In this document: positions 1-5,459 of the stretch, one piece after another
Layout of the letters: each line of letters starts with the position of its first letter
Numbering within the stretch: position 1 is the first letter of the stretch
Source: SB11 sp964584305
GTDB taxonomy: Bacteria > Bacteroidota > Bacteroidia > UBA8524
Direction of reading: 5' to 3'
NCBI GenBank assembly: GCA_964584305.1
Contig: CAZOZL010000025.1
Location: forward strand, 1-11,118
DNA: 11,118 bases
Position numbers and translations under genes: made by a program
The notes under the pieces: generated by a model
The model's database searches: none
Seen by the model: only the letters and a program-made list of their open reading frames with translations
What the model was told of the DNA's origin: nothing

Positions 1-70
1 TCCAAAAAGGAGTGGGTTTTTTTAGGTTTAACCAAAACCATATAATATCAAAAGCATTGCTCATTCTTAG

Positions 71-226
71 CTTTTAAGCATTAACAGAAAGGTGCGGGCA
101 GGGTCTTATGCCAGTAAGTATAAGTGGTATAGTTTGCCTATAAGAATAAGATTAAAACCTTATTTAGGATATAAAACTATTGAAAAATTTAAAACTGAAA
201 TGCTTAACAAAAATGTAGCCGCATAA
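71..226 (+). pseudogene. Remnant of an IS3-family transposase (C-terminal end)
   Basis: A short open frame between stop codons at 68-70 and 224-226. Its last part reads YLGYKTIEKFKTEMLNK, with KWYS about fourteen residues before the LGYKT motif. IS3-family (IS150-like) transposases typically end with a W-Y-N ... LGYKTP-x-E/Q-F pattern after the catalytic DDE domain, so I read this as the final ~30 codons of such a protein. The catalytic domain is absent: positions 1-70 have stops in all three forward frames and no recognisable transposase sequence. The piece is followed after a dozen bases by a typical IS3-like terminus (238-263), in the expected order. The family call rests on motif recall rather than a search. 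Confidence 0.5.
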
Positions 227-237
227 CCCTTAACTTA

Positions 238-263
238 TAGTCCAGTTTTTTGGTGTAAGTCCA
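238..263 (+). repeat. Probable right terminal inverted repeat of the decayed IS3-like element
   Basis: The stretch ends in GGTGTAAGTCCA and contains the block CCAGTTTTTTGG. It lies 12 bases after the stop of the transposase remnant, where IS3-family elements carry their right end, and finishes in the CA dinucleotide usual for that family (TG...CA ends). Unrelated tRNA-like sequence begins immediately afterwards at about 264-266. The matching left end is not in the window, so the boundary cannot be confirmed by pairing. Confidence 0.45.
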
Positions 264-265
264 AA

Positions 266-309
266 CCCTCCCGATAGTAAATCGGGAGGGTCTGAACCAA
301 CTGAGCTAT
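266..309 (-). repeat. tRNA-like relic A: D-arm half plus 10-bp hairpin
   Basis: Read on the minus strand this contains the D-arm half of a tRNA, identical over 19 bases (291-309) to the tRNA-Val at 755-829, followed by a perfect 10-bp hairpin (266-275 pairing with 281-290, loop 276-280) where the anticodon arm should be. There is no T arm or acceptor 3' strand: the sequence changes abruptly into the IS3-like end. Positions 267-309 match relic B at 629-671 in 41 of 43 positions without gaps, so the two form a direct repeat around the GIY-YIG gene. It cannot fold as a complete tRNA. The TAG stop of the GIY-YIG gene (306-308) lies inside the repeat. Confidence 0.8.
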
Positions 310-560
310 CTGATTCCGTTGAGAATTAATTGCTCAATTTTTATTCTGCTTTTCCACTTTTTAATCTCGAGTTCTCTTTTATAAGCCAATGATTTTGTGC
401 TAAATTCTTCGTAATATTTTAATTCCCAATCGCCTATTCCACCAGTAAAACCTTTATGATTGCTATTGTGTTTGCGTAATCTTTCAGCTAATACATCACC
501 TGTATGCCCTACATAAAATTTGTTTTTTGTTTTAGAATAAAGAATGTAGGTATAAAACAT
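306..560 (-). CDS. Small GIY-YIG nuclease-domain protein (YhbQ/UPF0213-like)
   Basis: The 84-residue product is essentially one GIY-YIG domain. The first signature is Y5-I6-L7 and the second Y16-V17-G18-H19, followed by R27 and N32 where family members carry the catalytic arginine and a conserved HN. E63 in the helix RELEIKKWK sits where the metal-binding glutamate is expected. The basic C-terminus (KKWKSRIKIEQLI) is typical of the stand-alone subfamily. GIY-YIG domains cut DNA in homing endonucleases, UvrC and repair enzymes; the cellular role of the stand-alone type is mostly unknown. I start at the ATG at 560 because the open frame upstream to 662 only translates tRNA-like DNA and has no ATG. 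The stop is supplied by tRNA-like relic A and the upstream region is relic B, so the gene sits exactly between two tRNA-derived repeats. Confidence 0.85.
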   Translation of the reverse strand: MFYTYILYSKTKNKFYVGHTGDVLAERLRKHNSNHKGFTGGIGDWELKYYEEFSTKSLAYKRELEIKKWKSRIKIEQLILNGIR

Positions 561-600
561 AATTGCAAATAACAAAAAAACCACAAAGTGAGGTTTCCAG

Positions 601-677
601 TGGGAGTAATAGGATTCGAATCTATTATCCTCCCGATAGTAAATCGGGATGCTCTGAACCAACTGAGCTATTAAACC
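601..677 (-). pseudogene. tRNA-Val-like relic B with its anticodon arm replaced by a hairpin
   Basis: Aligned to the intact tRNA-Val gene, the T-arm and acceptor 3' side (601-630) match in 27 of 30 positions and the D-arm side (650-671) in 22 of 22. The 17-base anticodon arm is replaced by a 19-base hairpin, TCCCGAT-AGTAA-ATCGGGA on the plus strand (631-649). The acceptor 5' strand has diverged (GGGTTTA instead of GGGAGTA), so the acceptor stem is largely unpaired, and one T-stem pair is lost while the TTCGAAT T loop remains. On the minus strand the hairpin can also be drawn as a 6-bp stem with loop TTTACTA, still showing UAC after a U33-like base. I treat it as a non-functional relic, but the replacement is exact. 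CCA is not encoded. Confidence 0.75.
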
Positions 678-703
678 CTATTTGAAAACTCAAATTTCCT
701 GTG

Positions 704-741
704 CAAACAAAAAGCCTCTCAACGTAAAATCGCTGAAAGGC
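704..741 (-). terminator. Rho-independent terminator of the tRNA-Val transcript
   Basis: On the minus strand positions 741 to 714 form an 11-bp stem (GCCTTTCAGCG with CGTTGAGAGGC, two G-T wobbles) with a 6-base loop ATTTTA, followed at once by TTTTTGTTTG (713-704). It begins 13 bases after the tRNA 3' end. The plus-strand version also has an A-rich lead and a T-run (742-749), so it could work in both directions. Confidence 0.8.
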
Positions 742-754
742 TTTTGTTTAGATG

Positions 755-829
755 TGGGAGTAATAGGATTCGAACCTATGACCCTCTGCTTGTAAGGCAG
801 ATGCTCTGAACCAACTGAGCTATACTCCC
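755..829 (-). tRNA. tRNA-Val (anticodon UAC)
   Basis: A complete 75-nt cloverleaf on the minus strand: 7-bp acceptor stem (GGGAGTA with TACTCCC), TA linker, 4-bp D stem (GCTC/GAGC), 5-bp anticodon stem (TCTGC/GCAGA) with loop CTTACAA, variable region GGGTC, 5-bp T stem (ATAGG/CCTAT) with loop TTCGAAT, and discriminator A. The anticodon TAC (plus-strand 792-794) reads valine GUA codons and, by wobble, others of the box. CCA is not encoded, so the nucleotidyltransferase must add it. It is the only intact tRNA in the window and the evident parent of the neighbouring relics. A terminator follows at 704-741. Confidence 0.95.
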
Positions 830-854
830 ATATTTAGGTTTCTTGTGGCTTATA

Positions 855-897
855 CCCCGATTAAGCTATCGGGATGCTTTAACCAACAAACTCCCTT
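855..897 (-). repeat. tRNA-like relic D with CCCGAT/ATCGGG hairpin
   Basis: Read on the minus strand, GGGAGT followed by TTGGTTAAAGCATCCCGAT resembles the 5' half of the neighbouring tRNA-Val with an internal deletion. It is followed by a hairpin of 6 bp (856-861 with 868-873, loop TAAGCT) in the anticodon-arm position. No T arm follows. The palindromic stem is the same as in relics A and B but the loop differs. It lies 25 bases upstream of the intact tRNA and may fall within its primary transcript. Confidence 0.5.
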
Positions 898-910
898 TTT
901 TTAAGGAGTG

Positions 911-943
911 CAAATATGGTGTTGTGTAGCGATATTTACAAAC
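911..943 (-). promoter_or_regulatory. Possible Bacteroidota promoter for tRNA-Val
   Basis: On the minus strand GTTTG (943-939) is followed after 20 bases by CATATTTG (918-911). This approximates the phylum consensus TTTG-N19-21-TAnnTTTG with one mismatch in the -7 box. A transcript starting near 905 would read through relic D and then the tRNA. The aminopeptidase gene ends at 966, so the tRNA needs its own promoter around here unless it is read through from that gene. Confidence 0.35.
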
Positions 944-965
944 TAAATGTAAAATATTTTTACTT

Positions 966-2261
966 TCAGCTATTCATTATATCCTCAATCTCTTCTACTT
1001 CAAGCGGCATACTGATTTCGTCCATCAAGTCGTGTGATACATTTTCAGTAATTAAAATATCATTTTCTAAACGAATGCCTATACCTTCTTCGGGGATGTA
1101 TATACCAGGTTCGCAGCTAAATACCATGCCTGCTTGCATGGGTTCATAATACCGCCCAACGTCATGCACATCAATACCCATAAAGTGAGATGTGCCGTGA
1201 GGGAAATATTTTTTCACTGCGGGCAATTTAGGGTCTTGGTTTTTAATATCATTGGTAGTTAATAGTCCTAAGTCTATCAACTCTTTCTCCATAATGCCTT
1301 GTACTTGTAGCTGGTAGTTTGCCCACATAGTACCAGGTATTAATAGTTTTTGTGCTGCACGCATGGTGCGTAGTACAGCATTATATACTTCTTTTTGGCG
1401 CGGGGTAAAACGTCCGTTAACAGGAAAGGTGCGCGTCATATCACTAACATAGTTGGCATAATCTACGCCACAATCTACCAATACCAAATCGCCCTCTTTA
1501 CACTCTCTATTATTTTCTACATAATGTAAAACACAAGCACTTGCACCTGATGCTACTATGGGATGAAATGAATGCCCTGTGCCTCTATTACGGATATACT
1601 CGTGTATTAATTCTGCTTCTACTTCATGCTCGCCTACACCTGGTTTTACAAAGCGTAACAAACGCTCAAATCCTTTTTTTGATATGCTAATTGCTTTACG
1701 CATTAAATCCACCTCGATATTAGATTTTATAGCTCGTAAGCGGTGCAATATGGGTGCTGTGCGAATGTAGTTGTGCAAGGGGTATTTTGCCTTCATTTCA
1801 TGCACAAAATCCAAATCTTTGTAGGGAGATTTGTATGCAAAGCGATTATTCTCGTTAAGGGGCAAATAAATACTTTCTGCCAAGTTTATCATTTGGCGTG
1901 TGGTGCTTTCAAAGTCGGTATTCCACTGAATATTTTTTACGCCTGATGCTGTGGTGGCTTCCTCTTTAGTATATTTATGTCCTTCCCAAACGGCTATATG
2001 CTCATTGGTTTGTTTCAGAAATAATACCTCACGTAAATCAGGAATAGGACAATCAGGATGCAATACCAAAATACTATCCTCTTGGTCTATACCACTAAGC
2101 CATATTAAATCGCTGTTTTGTTTAAAATCGTGGCTGGCATCACCATTCCATATATACTCGTAATTGCTATTAAATATAGCAATACTATTGGGTTTCATCT
2201 GCTTAATGAAACGGGCGCGATTTTCTATAAAAAGTGTACTATCTATTTGCGGGTACTTCAT
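966..2261 (-). CDS. pepP: Xaa-Pro aminopeptidase (aminopeptidase P, M24B family)
   Basis: A 431-residue cytoplasmic metallopeptidase that removes an N-terminal residue preceding proline. The N-terminal aminopeptidase P domain spans about 1-140 and the pita-bread catalytic domain about 170-425. All five dinuclear-metal ligands are visible: D263 (LVDCG), D274 (SDMTRTF), H359 (HGTSHF), E384 (CEPG) and E399 (RLEND). The conserved active-site histidines match H246 (CVLHYVEN) and H366 (VHDVG). Length agrees with the usual ~430-440 residues. The ATG at 2261 is the first ATG in the frame; the open frame extends eight codons further only through a TTG. A TAnnTTTG box at 2283-2290 supports this start. 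It is transcribed alone, divergent from the DUF4287 gene. Confidence 0.95.
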   Translation of the reverse strand: MKYPQIDSTLFIENRARFIKQMKPNSIAIFNSNYEYIWNGDASHDFKQNSDLIWLSGIDQEDSILVLHPDCPIPDLREVLFLKQTNEHIAVWEGHKYTKEEATTASGVKNIQWNTDFESTTRQMINLAESIYLPLNENNRFAYKSPYKDLDFVHEMKAKYPLHNYIRTAPILHRLRAIKSNIEVDLMRKAISISKKGFERLLRFVKPGVGEHEVEAELIHEYIRNRGTGHSFHPIVASGASACVLHYVENNRECKEGDLVLVDCGVDYANYVSDMTRTFPVNGRFTPRQKEVYNAVLRTMRAAQKLLIPGTMWANYQLQVQGIMEKELIDLGLLTTNDIKNQDPKLPAVKKYFPHGTSHFMGIDVHDVGRYYEPMQAGMVFSCEPGIYIPEEGIGIRLENDILITENVSHDLMDEISMPLEVEEIEDIMNS

Positions 2262-2282
2262 AATTTTTATGATGTAGAAAGG

Positions 2283-2290
2283 CAAATATA
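2283..2290 (-). promoter_or_regulatory. Predicted -7 promoter box of pepP
   Basis: The minus strand reads TATATTTG, a full match to the Bacteroidota -7 consensus TAnnTTTG, 21 bases before the ATG at 2261. A start of transcription near 2277 would give a leader of about 16 nt. I see no convincing -33 TTTG at the usual distance. Confidence 0.55.
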
Positions 2291-2379
2291 GTGATAAGTA
2301 ATGCGGCTTATGCTTGTTCTTAGAAATTTCTATTACGATTTTTACATACTAAAACTACCTATCAGATGGCGTATTATTG

Positions 2380-2394
2380 TTTTTACGGTAGTGG
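2380..2394 (+). promoter_or_regulatory. Candidate shared operator, copy 1 (upstream of the DUF4287 gene)
   Basis: TTTTTACGGTAGTGG matches 14 of 15 positions with the minus-strand sequence at 4108-4094, upstream of the HTH regulator gene; the bases after it (ACGGTTA versus CAGTTAC) are also similar. In both places the element points toward the gene and lies some 50-78 bases before its start codon. Inference only: it may be a site recognised by the neighbouring regulator. Confidence 0.3.
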
Positions 2395-2443
2395 ACGGTT
2401 ATATTAGGATTGTGAAATAAAAATAGTGTACTAAATTTAAACC

Positions 2444-3013
2444 ATGCAAACGGCACAAGAATACGAGAAGCAACTGATAACAGAGCTAAAAGCAAAAAGT
2501 GGAAAAACACTTGCTGAGTGGATGAACGCTATAACACAAAAAAATTTTGAGAAACGGAATGATTTAATTGCATGGTTAAAAACAGAGAATGGGTTTGGAC
2601 ACTCTAATGCAGCACATTTGGCAAGTGTACATAAAAATGGGGGCAAGGCTATATATGCTGACGAAGCTGTTTTAATTAAGAATTTATTTGCCAAAAAAGA
2701 AGAATTTAAATCAGTGTATAATGCTTTAGCAGAGGCAATAAAACAAGAAATTAAAGAGGCAAAATTTACTCCACGAAAGGGCTATATGTCTATTCACCAC
2801 AAGCGTGAGTTTGCCGTAGTAGCAGTGAAAAGCAAAGAATTGCGTTTGGGTTTAGACTTGGCCGATGAACCTTTTACCGATTATTTAGTACCTGCAAAAA
2901 CATTAGGAGCAATGCCACGTTACACCCACATGGTACAAATAACCAATAGTGATGTAAAAGGAGAGTGGAAAAAATACCTAAAACAATCGTACGATAGGCT
3001 GCACAATAAATAA
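2444..3013 (+). CDS. DUF4287/DUF5655 domain protein
   Basis: A 189-residue soluble protein. Residues 1 to about 75 match the DUF4287 pattern: an N-terminal helix (MQTAQEYEKQLI), GKTLAEWM, and the LKTENGFGHSNAAHLA motif. Residues about 80-187 match DUF5655 with PRKGYMSIHHKREFAVV, LRLGLDL and a C-terminal WKKYLKQSYDRL. This architecture is common in Bacteroidota; no reaction is established for it, and no signal peptide or membrane segment is present. The ATG at 2444 is the first in frame and no Shine-Dalgarno sequence precedes it, as usual in this phylum. Its stop is one base from the stop of the convergent HTH regulator gene, and a 15-base element upstream is shared with that regulator's promoter region, hinting at a regulatory link. 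Confidence 0.85.
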   Translation: MQTAQEYEKQLITELKAKSGKTLAEWMNAITQKNFEKRNDLIAWLKTENGFGHSNAAHLASVHKNGGKAIYADEAVLIKNLFAKKEEFKSVYNALAEAIKQEIKEAKFTPRKGYMSIHHKREFAVVAVKSKELRLGLDLADEPFTDYLVPAKTLGAMPRYTHMVQITNSDVKGEWKKYLKQSYDRLHNK

Positions 3014-3014
3014 G

Positions 3015-4016
3015 CTAATTTGCCTTTATTGTGGCTATTGTTTTATCAATATTTCGCTCTAACAGGTTAAAAAATTTCATACGTTGTTTTTCGGCAGTAC
3101 CACTTATTAAAATTGATTTTTTAATATGTTTCTCCAACCATTCTTCGGTTTCACTACAAAATTGTTCATCAGTAGTACTAATATTGTTAAAAGTGTGGTG
3201 GCTTAAATATACAGCACGCAAATTATCAGCATATGCCATAATGGTATTATTACCAATTAATAACTCACTAAAATATACTTGGTAGTTTTGGGGGCGTTCA
3301 TCGCCCGTTTGTATCTTGCTACTTGCTTCAGCCATTGCCCTCGCATTCAACAGCATTTCGCGCAAATTTTCGCAAACAGCTATGGCGGTCTCTTGGTTGG
3401 TAAACCAGCCACTATCCCAGCTATACTCAATTTGTTTTAGGGTAGGAAAAAGTAAATCATCACTCCAAATCTCGGTAGAGGGTAATTTTTTATATTTAGT
3501 GTATATACTGTTGCCCACACGCTGCAACTCTGATGATATTAAATGGGGTGCAAATTTTTTGTTTTCTAAACTTTTCACCCCCATCAAAGCACGCATCCAA
3601 TAAAACATCTTAAAACAGCCTATTTCCCTAAAACCCAATTGGTGCAAAATGGGTATATCTACCATGCCGTATATTATCTTCTTCTTATTTGCCAATAACA
3701 GCATATCAAGGGTTTGATCTAAGCCTTTAAGGTATTTATACAAACTTTCCTCATCCTCATCCAGTTGCTTGTAGCGAAAGGTTACCAAGCCTGCCAAACT
3801 TTCAGTAAAAGCACTAAAAGGCACTTTATAGTGATTGCATATAGCCACCACCTCATCCAAAGAGATACTGGTTTTTCCACGCAAACGGCGGTAGGCACTA
3901 TCTACGCTCACATCTAATAGTTCAGCAATTTCATCGGCTAATGACGCATTGGCGGGTGCCAATTCTTTCAGTTTTTGCACAAAGGCAAGTTGCACGGTTA
4001 ATGGGGCTTGAGCCAT
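3015..4016 (-). CDS. Large helix-turn-helix transcriptional regulator
   Basis: A 333-residue protein with an N-terminal helix-turn-helix at about 25-70. SLADEIAELLDVSVDSAYRR forms the helix pair, followed by RGKTSISLDEVVAICNHYKV as in Cro/C1-like (XRE) domains. The remaining ~260 residues are a mostly helical domain I cannot assign, probably for sensing or oligomerisation. Bacteroidota carry many regulators of this layout. I chose the ATG at 4016, directly before the HTH. A second ATG at 4103 would add 29 residues of unlikely composition, translate the putative operator at 4094-4108 and leave only 33 bases to the divergent DUF2480 gene. Targets are unknown; the convergent DUF4287 gene is a candidate through the shared upstream element. 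Confidence 0.8.
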   Translation of the reverse strand: MAQAPLTVQLAFVQKLKELAPANASLADEIAELLDVSVDSAYRRLRGKTSISLDEVVAICNHYKVPFSAFTESLAGLVTFRYKQLDEDEESLYKYLKGLDQTLDMLLLANKKKIIYGMVDIPILHQLGFREIGCFKMFYWMRALMGVKSLENKKFAPHLISSELQRVGNSIYTKYKKLPSTEIWSDDLLFPTLKQIEYSWDSGWFTNQETAIAVCENLREMLLNARAMAEASSKIQTGDERPQNYQVYFSELLIGNNTIMAYADNLRAVYLSHHTFNNISTTDEQFCSETEEWLEKHIKKSILISGTAEKQRMKFFNLLERNIDKTIATIKAN

Positions 4017-4093
4017 ATTGATTTTTTTGATATAAAATGCAAGATAGCAATTTGGTGTATTGCTTGCCCACTTTATCTGATGGACGGTAACTG

Positions 4094-4108
4094 CCACTAC
4101 CATAAAAA
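4094..4108 (-). promoter_or_regulatory. Candidate shared operator, copy 2 (upstream of the HTH regulator)
   Basis: The minus strand reads TTTTTATGGTAGTGG and continues CAGTTACC, so GGTAGTGGCAGTTACC forms an imperfect inverted repeat. It matches the plus-strand element at 2380-2394 in 14 of 15 positions. It lies in the 120-base divergent region between the regulator (4016) and the DUF2480 gene (4137) and could serve either. An autoregulatory site is an inference. Confidence 0.3.
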
Positions 4109-4124
4109 AGGCACTGATTTTGTT

Positions 4125-4132
4125 TAACTTTG
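4125..4132 (+). promoter_or_regulatory. Predicted -7 promoter box of the DUF2480 gene
   Basis: TAACTTTG is a full match to TAnnTTTG and ends four bases before the ATG at 4137. Because transcription in this phylum starts roughly 4-7 bases after the box, the mRNA would begin at or within a few bases of the start codon, giving a leaderless or nearly leaderless message. Confidence 0.55.
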
Positions 4133-4136
4133 CTGT

Positions 4137-4655
4137 ATGAGTATGGGAGAGATTGTAAACCGTGTGGATAGTAGCCCACTGATAACTATAAACTTAGAAG
4201 ATTTTTATCACGAAGGAGAGAGGGTGGTTTTTGATATAAAAGAATACCTTTTTCAAGGATTAATATTGCGTGAAAAGGACTTTAGAGAAATGGTGAAAAC
4301 CCACAATTGGGAACAATATGCGGGCAAAAATATAGCTATTGTGTGTACCGCCGATGCTATTGTGCCTACATGGGCATATATGCTAATTGCCGAAAAACTA
4401 AGAAAACAAGCACATTTTTATGTGTTTGGTAGTTTAGAAATTTTAGAAACCGCCCTATTTCAAAAAGCACTACAAGGCATTACCCCCGAAAAATATACCG
4501 ACAAAATGATTGTAATAAAAGGATGCTTTGGTAAACCCGTACCCACAGGTGCTTATGTAGAGATAACCCGATTATTATCACCACACGTTAAAAGCCTTAT
4601 GTATGGAGAACCTTGCAGTACTGTGCCTATTTTTAAGCGAAAAAAGCAGGCTTAG
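4137..4655 (+). CDS. DUF2480 family protein
   Basis: A 172-residue soluble protein that fits the Bacteroidota family DUF2480 along its whole length: EIVNRV at the N-terminus, LEDFYHEGERVVFDIKEYLF, the very conserved GLILREKDFRE, then IAIVCTADAIVPTWAYMLIA, and a C-terminal GCFGKPVPTGAYVEIT block. The family's function is unknown. It is widespread in the phylum, often as a single-copy gene. Two starts are possible, ATG at 4137 (MSMGEI) or at 4143 (MGEI). The -7 box ending at 4132 would place the transcript start at about the first ATG, so the second is credible with a very short leader. The Crp/Fnr-type gene follows 60 bases later without a visible terminator. Confidence 0.85.
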   Translation: MSMGEIVNRVDSSPLITINLEDFYHEGERVVFDIKEYLFQGLILREKDFREMVKTHNWEQYAGKNIAIVCTADAIVPTWAYMLIAEKLRKQAHFYVFGSLEILETALFQKALQGITPEKYTDKMIVIKGCFGKPVPTGAYVEITRLLSPHVKSLMYGEPCSTVPIFKRKKQA

Positions 4656-4715
4656 TGTTTATCAAGTAGAAATATTTATCCCAAATAAGTTGATTAATTG
4701 AGAGACATTTAAGCA

Positions 4716-5276
4716 ATGCTGCGCCAAGCCTTTGAAAAATTTGTGAAACTAAATAATAATGAGTGGGAGGACTGTAACTCCCGCATTATCACTTTAGTTT
4801 ACCCAAAAAATACGATCATTGTTAGCGAGGGAGATACAGACCCTTATTTCTATTTTGTTATTAAAGGAGTGCATCGCCTATATTATTTAACACCCAATGG
4901 CGAGGAAATAACCTTAGGTTTTTCTTTTGATAATAATTTTTCAGGAGCGTACGACTCATTTATTACCAAAACACCTTCAAAAATATATTTTCAAACATTA
5001 ACAGATACCGAAGTTTTAGCTATTAGCTATAATGATATGATGCACCTGTTTGATAGTTATAAAGTTTTTGAACGCTGGGGCAGGCTATTTATACAGCAAA
5101 TACTATTTGGCAGAATACAACGTGAAATAGAGATGGCAAGCCTAAATGCTCAAGAACGCTATAATTTATTTACACTCCGTATGCCTGAGGAGTTGCAAAC
5201 CATTCCTCAAAAATATATTGCCTCGTATTTGGGTATGACTCCCGAAACTTTAAGTAGAGTGCGGGCAAAACGATAG
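4716..5276 (+). CDS. Crp/Fnr family transcriptional regulator
   Basis: A 186-residue regulator. Residues about 10-110 form the cNMP-binding-type beta-roll (YPKNTIIVSEGDTDPYFYFVIKGVHRLYYL, NGEEITLGFSF), 112-140 the long dimer helix, and about 160-186 a short helix-turn-helix (IPQKYIASYLGMTPETLSRVR). The phosphate-binding signature of true cyclic-nucleotide binders (FGE-L/I-A ... R-T/S) is missing, with FSGAYDSF in that region, so it probably does not bind cAMP. Many Bacteroidota relatives are like this. The start at 4716 gives the usual N-terminus. It follows the DUF2480 gene by 60 bases and precedes the DUF2834 gene by 183; pairing of such regulators with small membrane proteins suggests, but does not show, local control. 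Confidence 0.9.
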   Translation: MLRQAFEKFVKLNNNEWEDCNSRIITLVYPKNTIIVSEGDTDPYFYFVIKGVHRLYYLTPNGEEITLGFSFDNNFSGAYDSFITKTPSKIYFQTLTDTEVLAISYNDMMHLFDSYKVFERWGRLFIQQILFGRIQREIEMASLNAQERYNLFTLRMPEELQTIPQKYIASYLGMTPETLSRVRAKR

Positions 5277-5304
5277 ATTTTTTATAGGATTTAAAAACAG
5301 ATTA

Positions 5305-5360
5305 CCATGCTAACCTAAGAAGGTTATCTCGCAATGACGAAGTGCCAAAAGCTAATGGCA
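5305..5360. repeat. Dispersed-repeat-like sequence, copy 1
   Basis: The segment has a hairpin TAACCT-AAGA-AGGTTA (5311-5326) followed by ATCTCGCAATGACGAAG. On the other strand this gives the CGTCATTGCGAGAT core that I recall as a widely dispersed intergenic repeat in Bacteroidota. It then continues with AAAGCTAATGG. A more decayed but similar stretch lies on the other side of the DUF2834 gene (about 5800-5891). No coding potential. Confidence 0.45.
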
Positions 5361-5433
5361 AAATATTAAATGTTAATCCTTCTGCCGTGTTTATTTCTTG
5401 ATATACATCAATGCACAACCTTTTTAGTAGCAA

Positions 5434-5441
5434 TATTTTTG
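5434..5441 (+). promoter_or_regulatory. Predicted -7 promoter box of the DUF2834 gene
   Basis: TATTTTTG is a full match to TAnnTTTG and lies 18 bases before the ATG at 5460, giving a leader of roughly a dozen bases. This supports the ATG at 5460 over the open frame beginning at 5370, most of which would lie upstream of the transcript start. No clear -33 element. Confidence 0.45.
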
Positions 5442-5459
5442 CCCAAAAAATTAAATGCT

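Noticed and set aside
266..309. Relic A as a second functional tRNA gene
   Set aside because: No T arm and no acceptor 3' strand are present, and its presumed acceptor 5' strand is GIY-YIG coding sequence.
561..662. 34-codon N-terminal extension of the GIY-YIG reading frame
   Set aside because: It starts from TTG, translates the T-arm and acceptor of tRNA-like relic B, and the GIY-YIG fold begins directly at the ATG at 560. It is of interest only as a sign of the tRNA association.
266..873. CRISPR array from the repeated CCCGAT hairpins
   Set aside because: Only three unevenly spaced copies (356- and 218-base gaps) with coding and tRNA sequence between them; no uniform spacers or cas genes.
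946..963. AT-rich hairpin as a terminator for pepP
   Set aside because: The stem is almost entirely A-T (GTAAA/TTTAC) with no GC core, so it is too weak to call.
916..1149. 77-codon plus-strand open frame, and other plus-strand frames opposite pepP
   Set aside because: Antisense to the well-conserved catalytic part of pepP; composition is that of a complementary-strand shadow.
4017..4103. 29-residue N-terminal extension of the HTH regulator
   Set aside because: Although it begins with ATG, it has no domain character, overlaps the putative operator and would leave only 33 bases to the divergent DUF2480 gene.
5370..5459. 30-residue N-terminal extension of the DUF2834 protein
   Set aside because: It lies largely upstream of the predicted -7 box, and the family normally starts just before the first transmembrane helix, as with the ATG at 5460.
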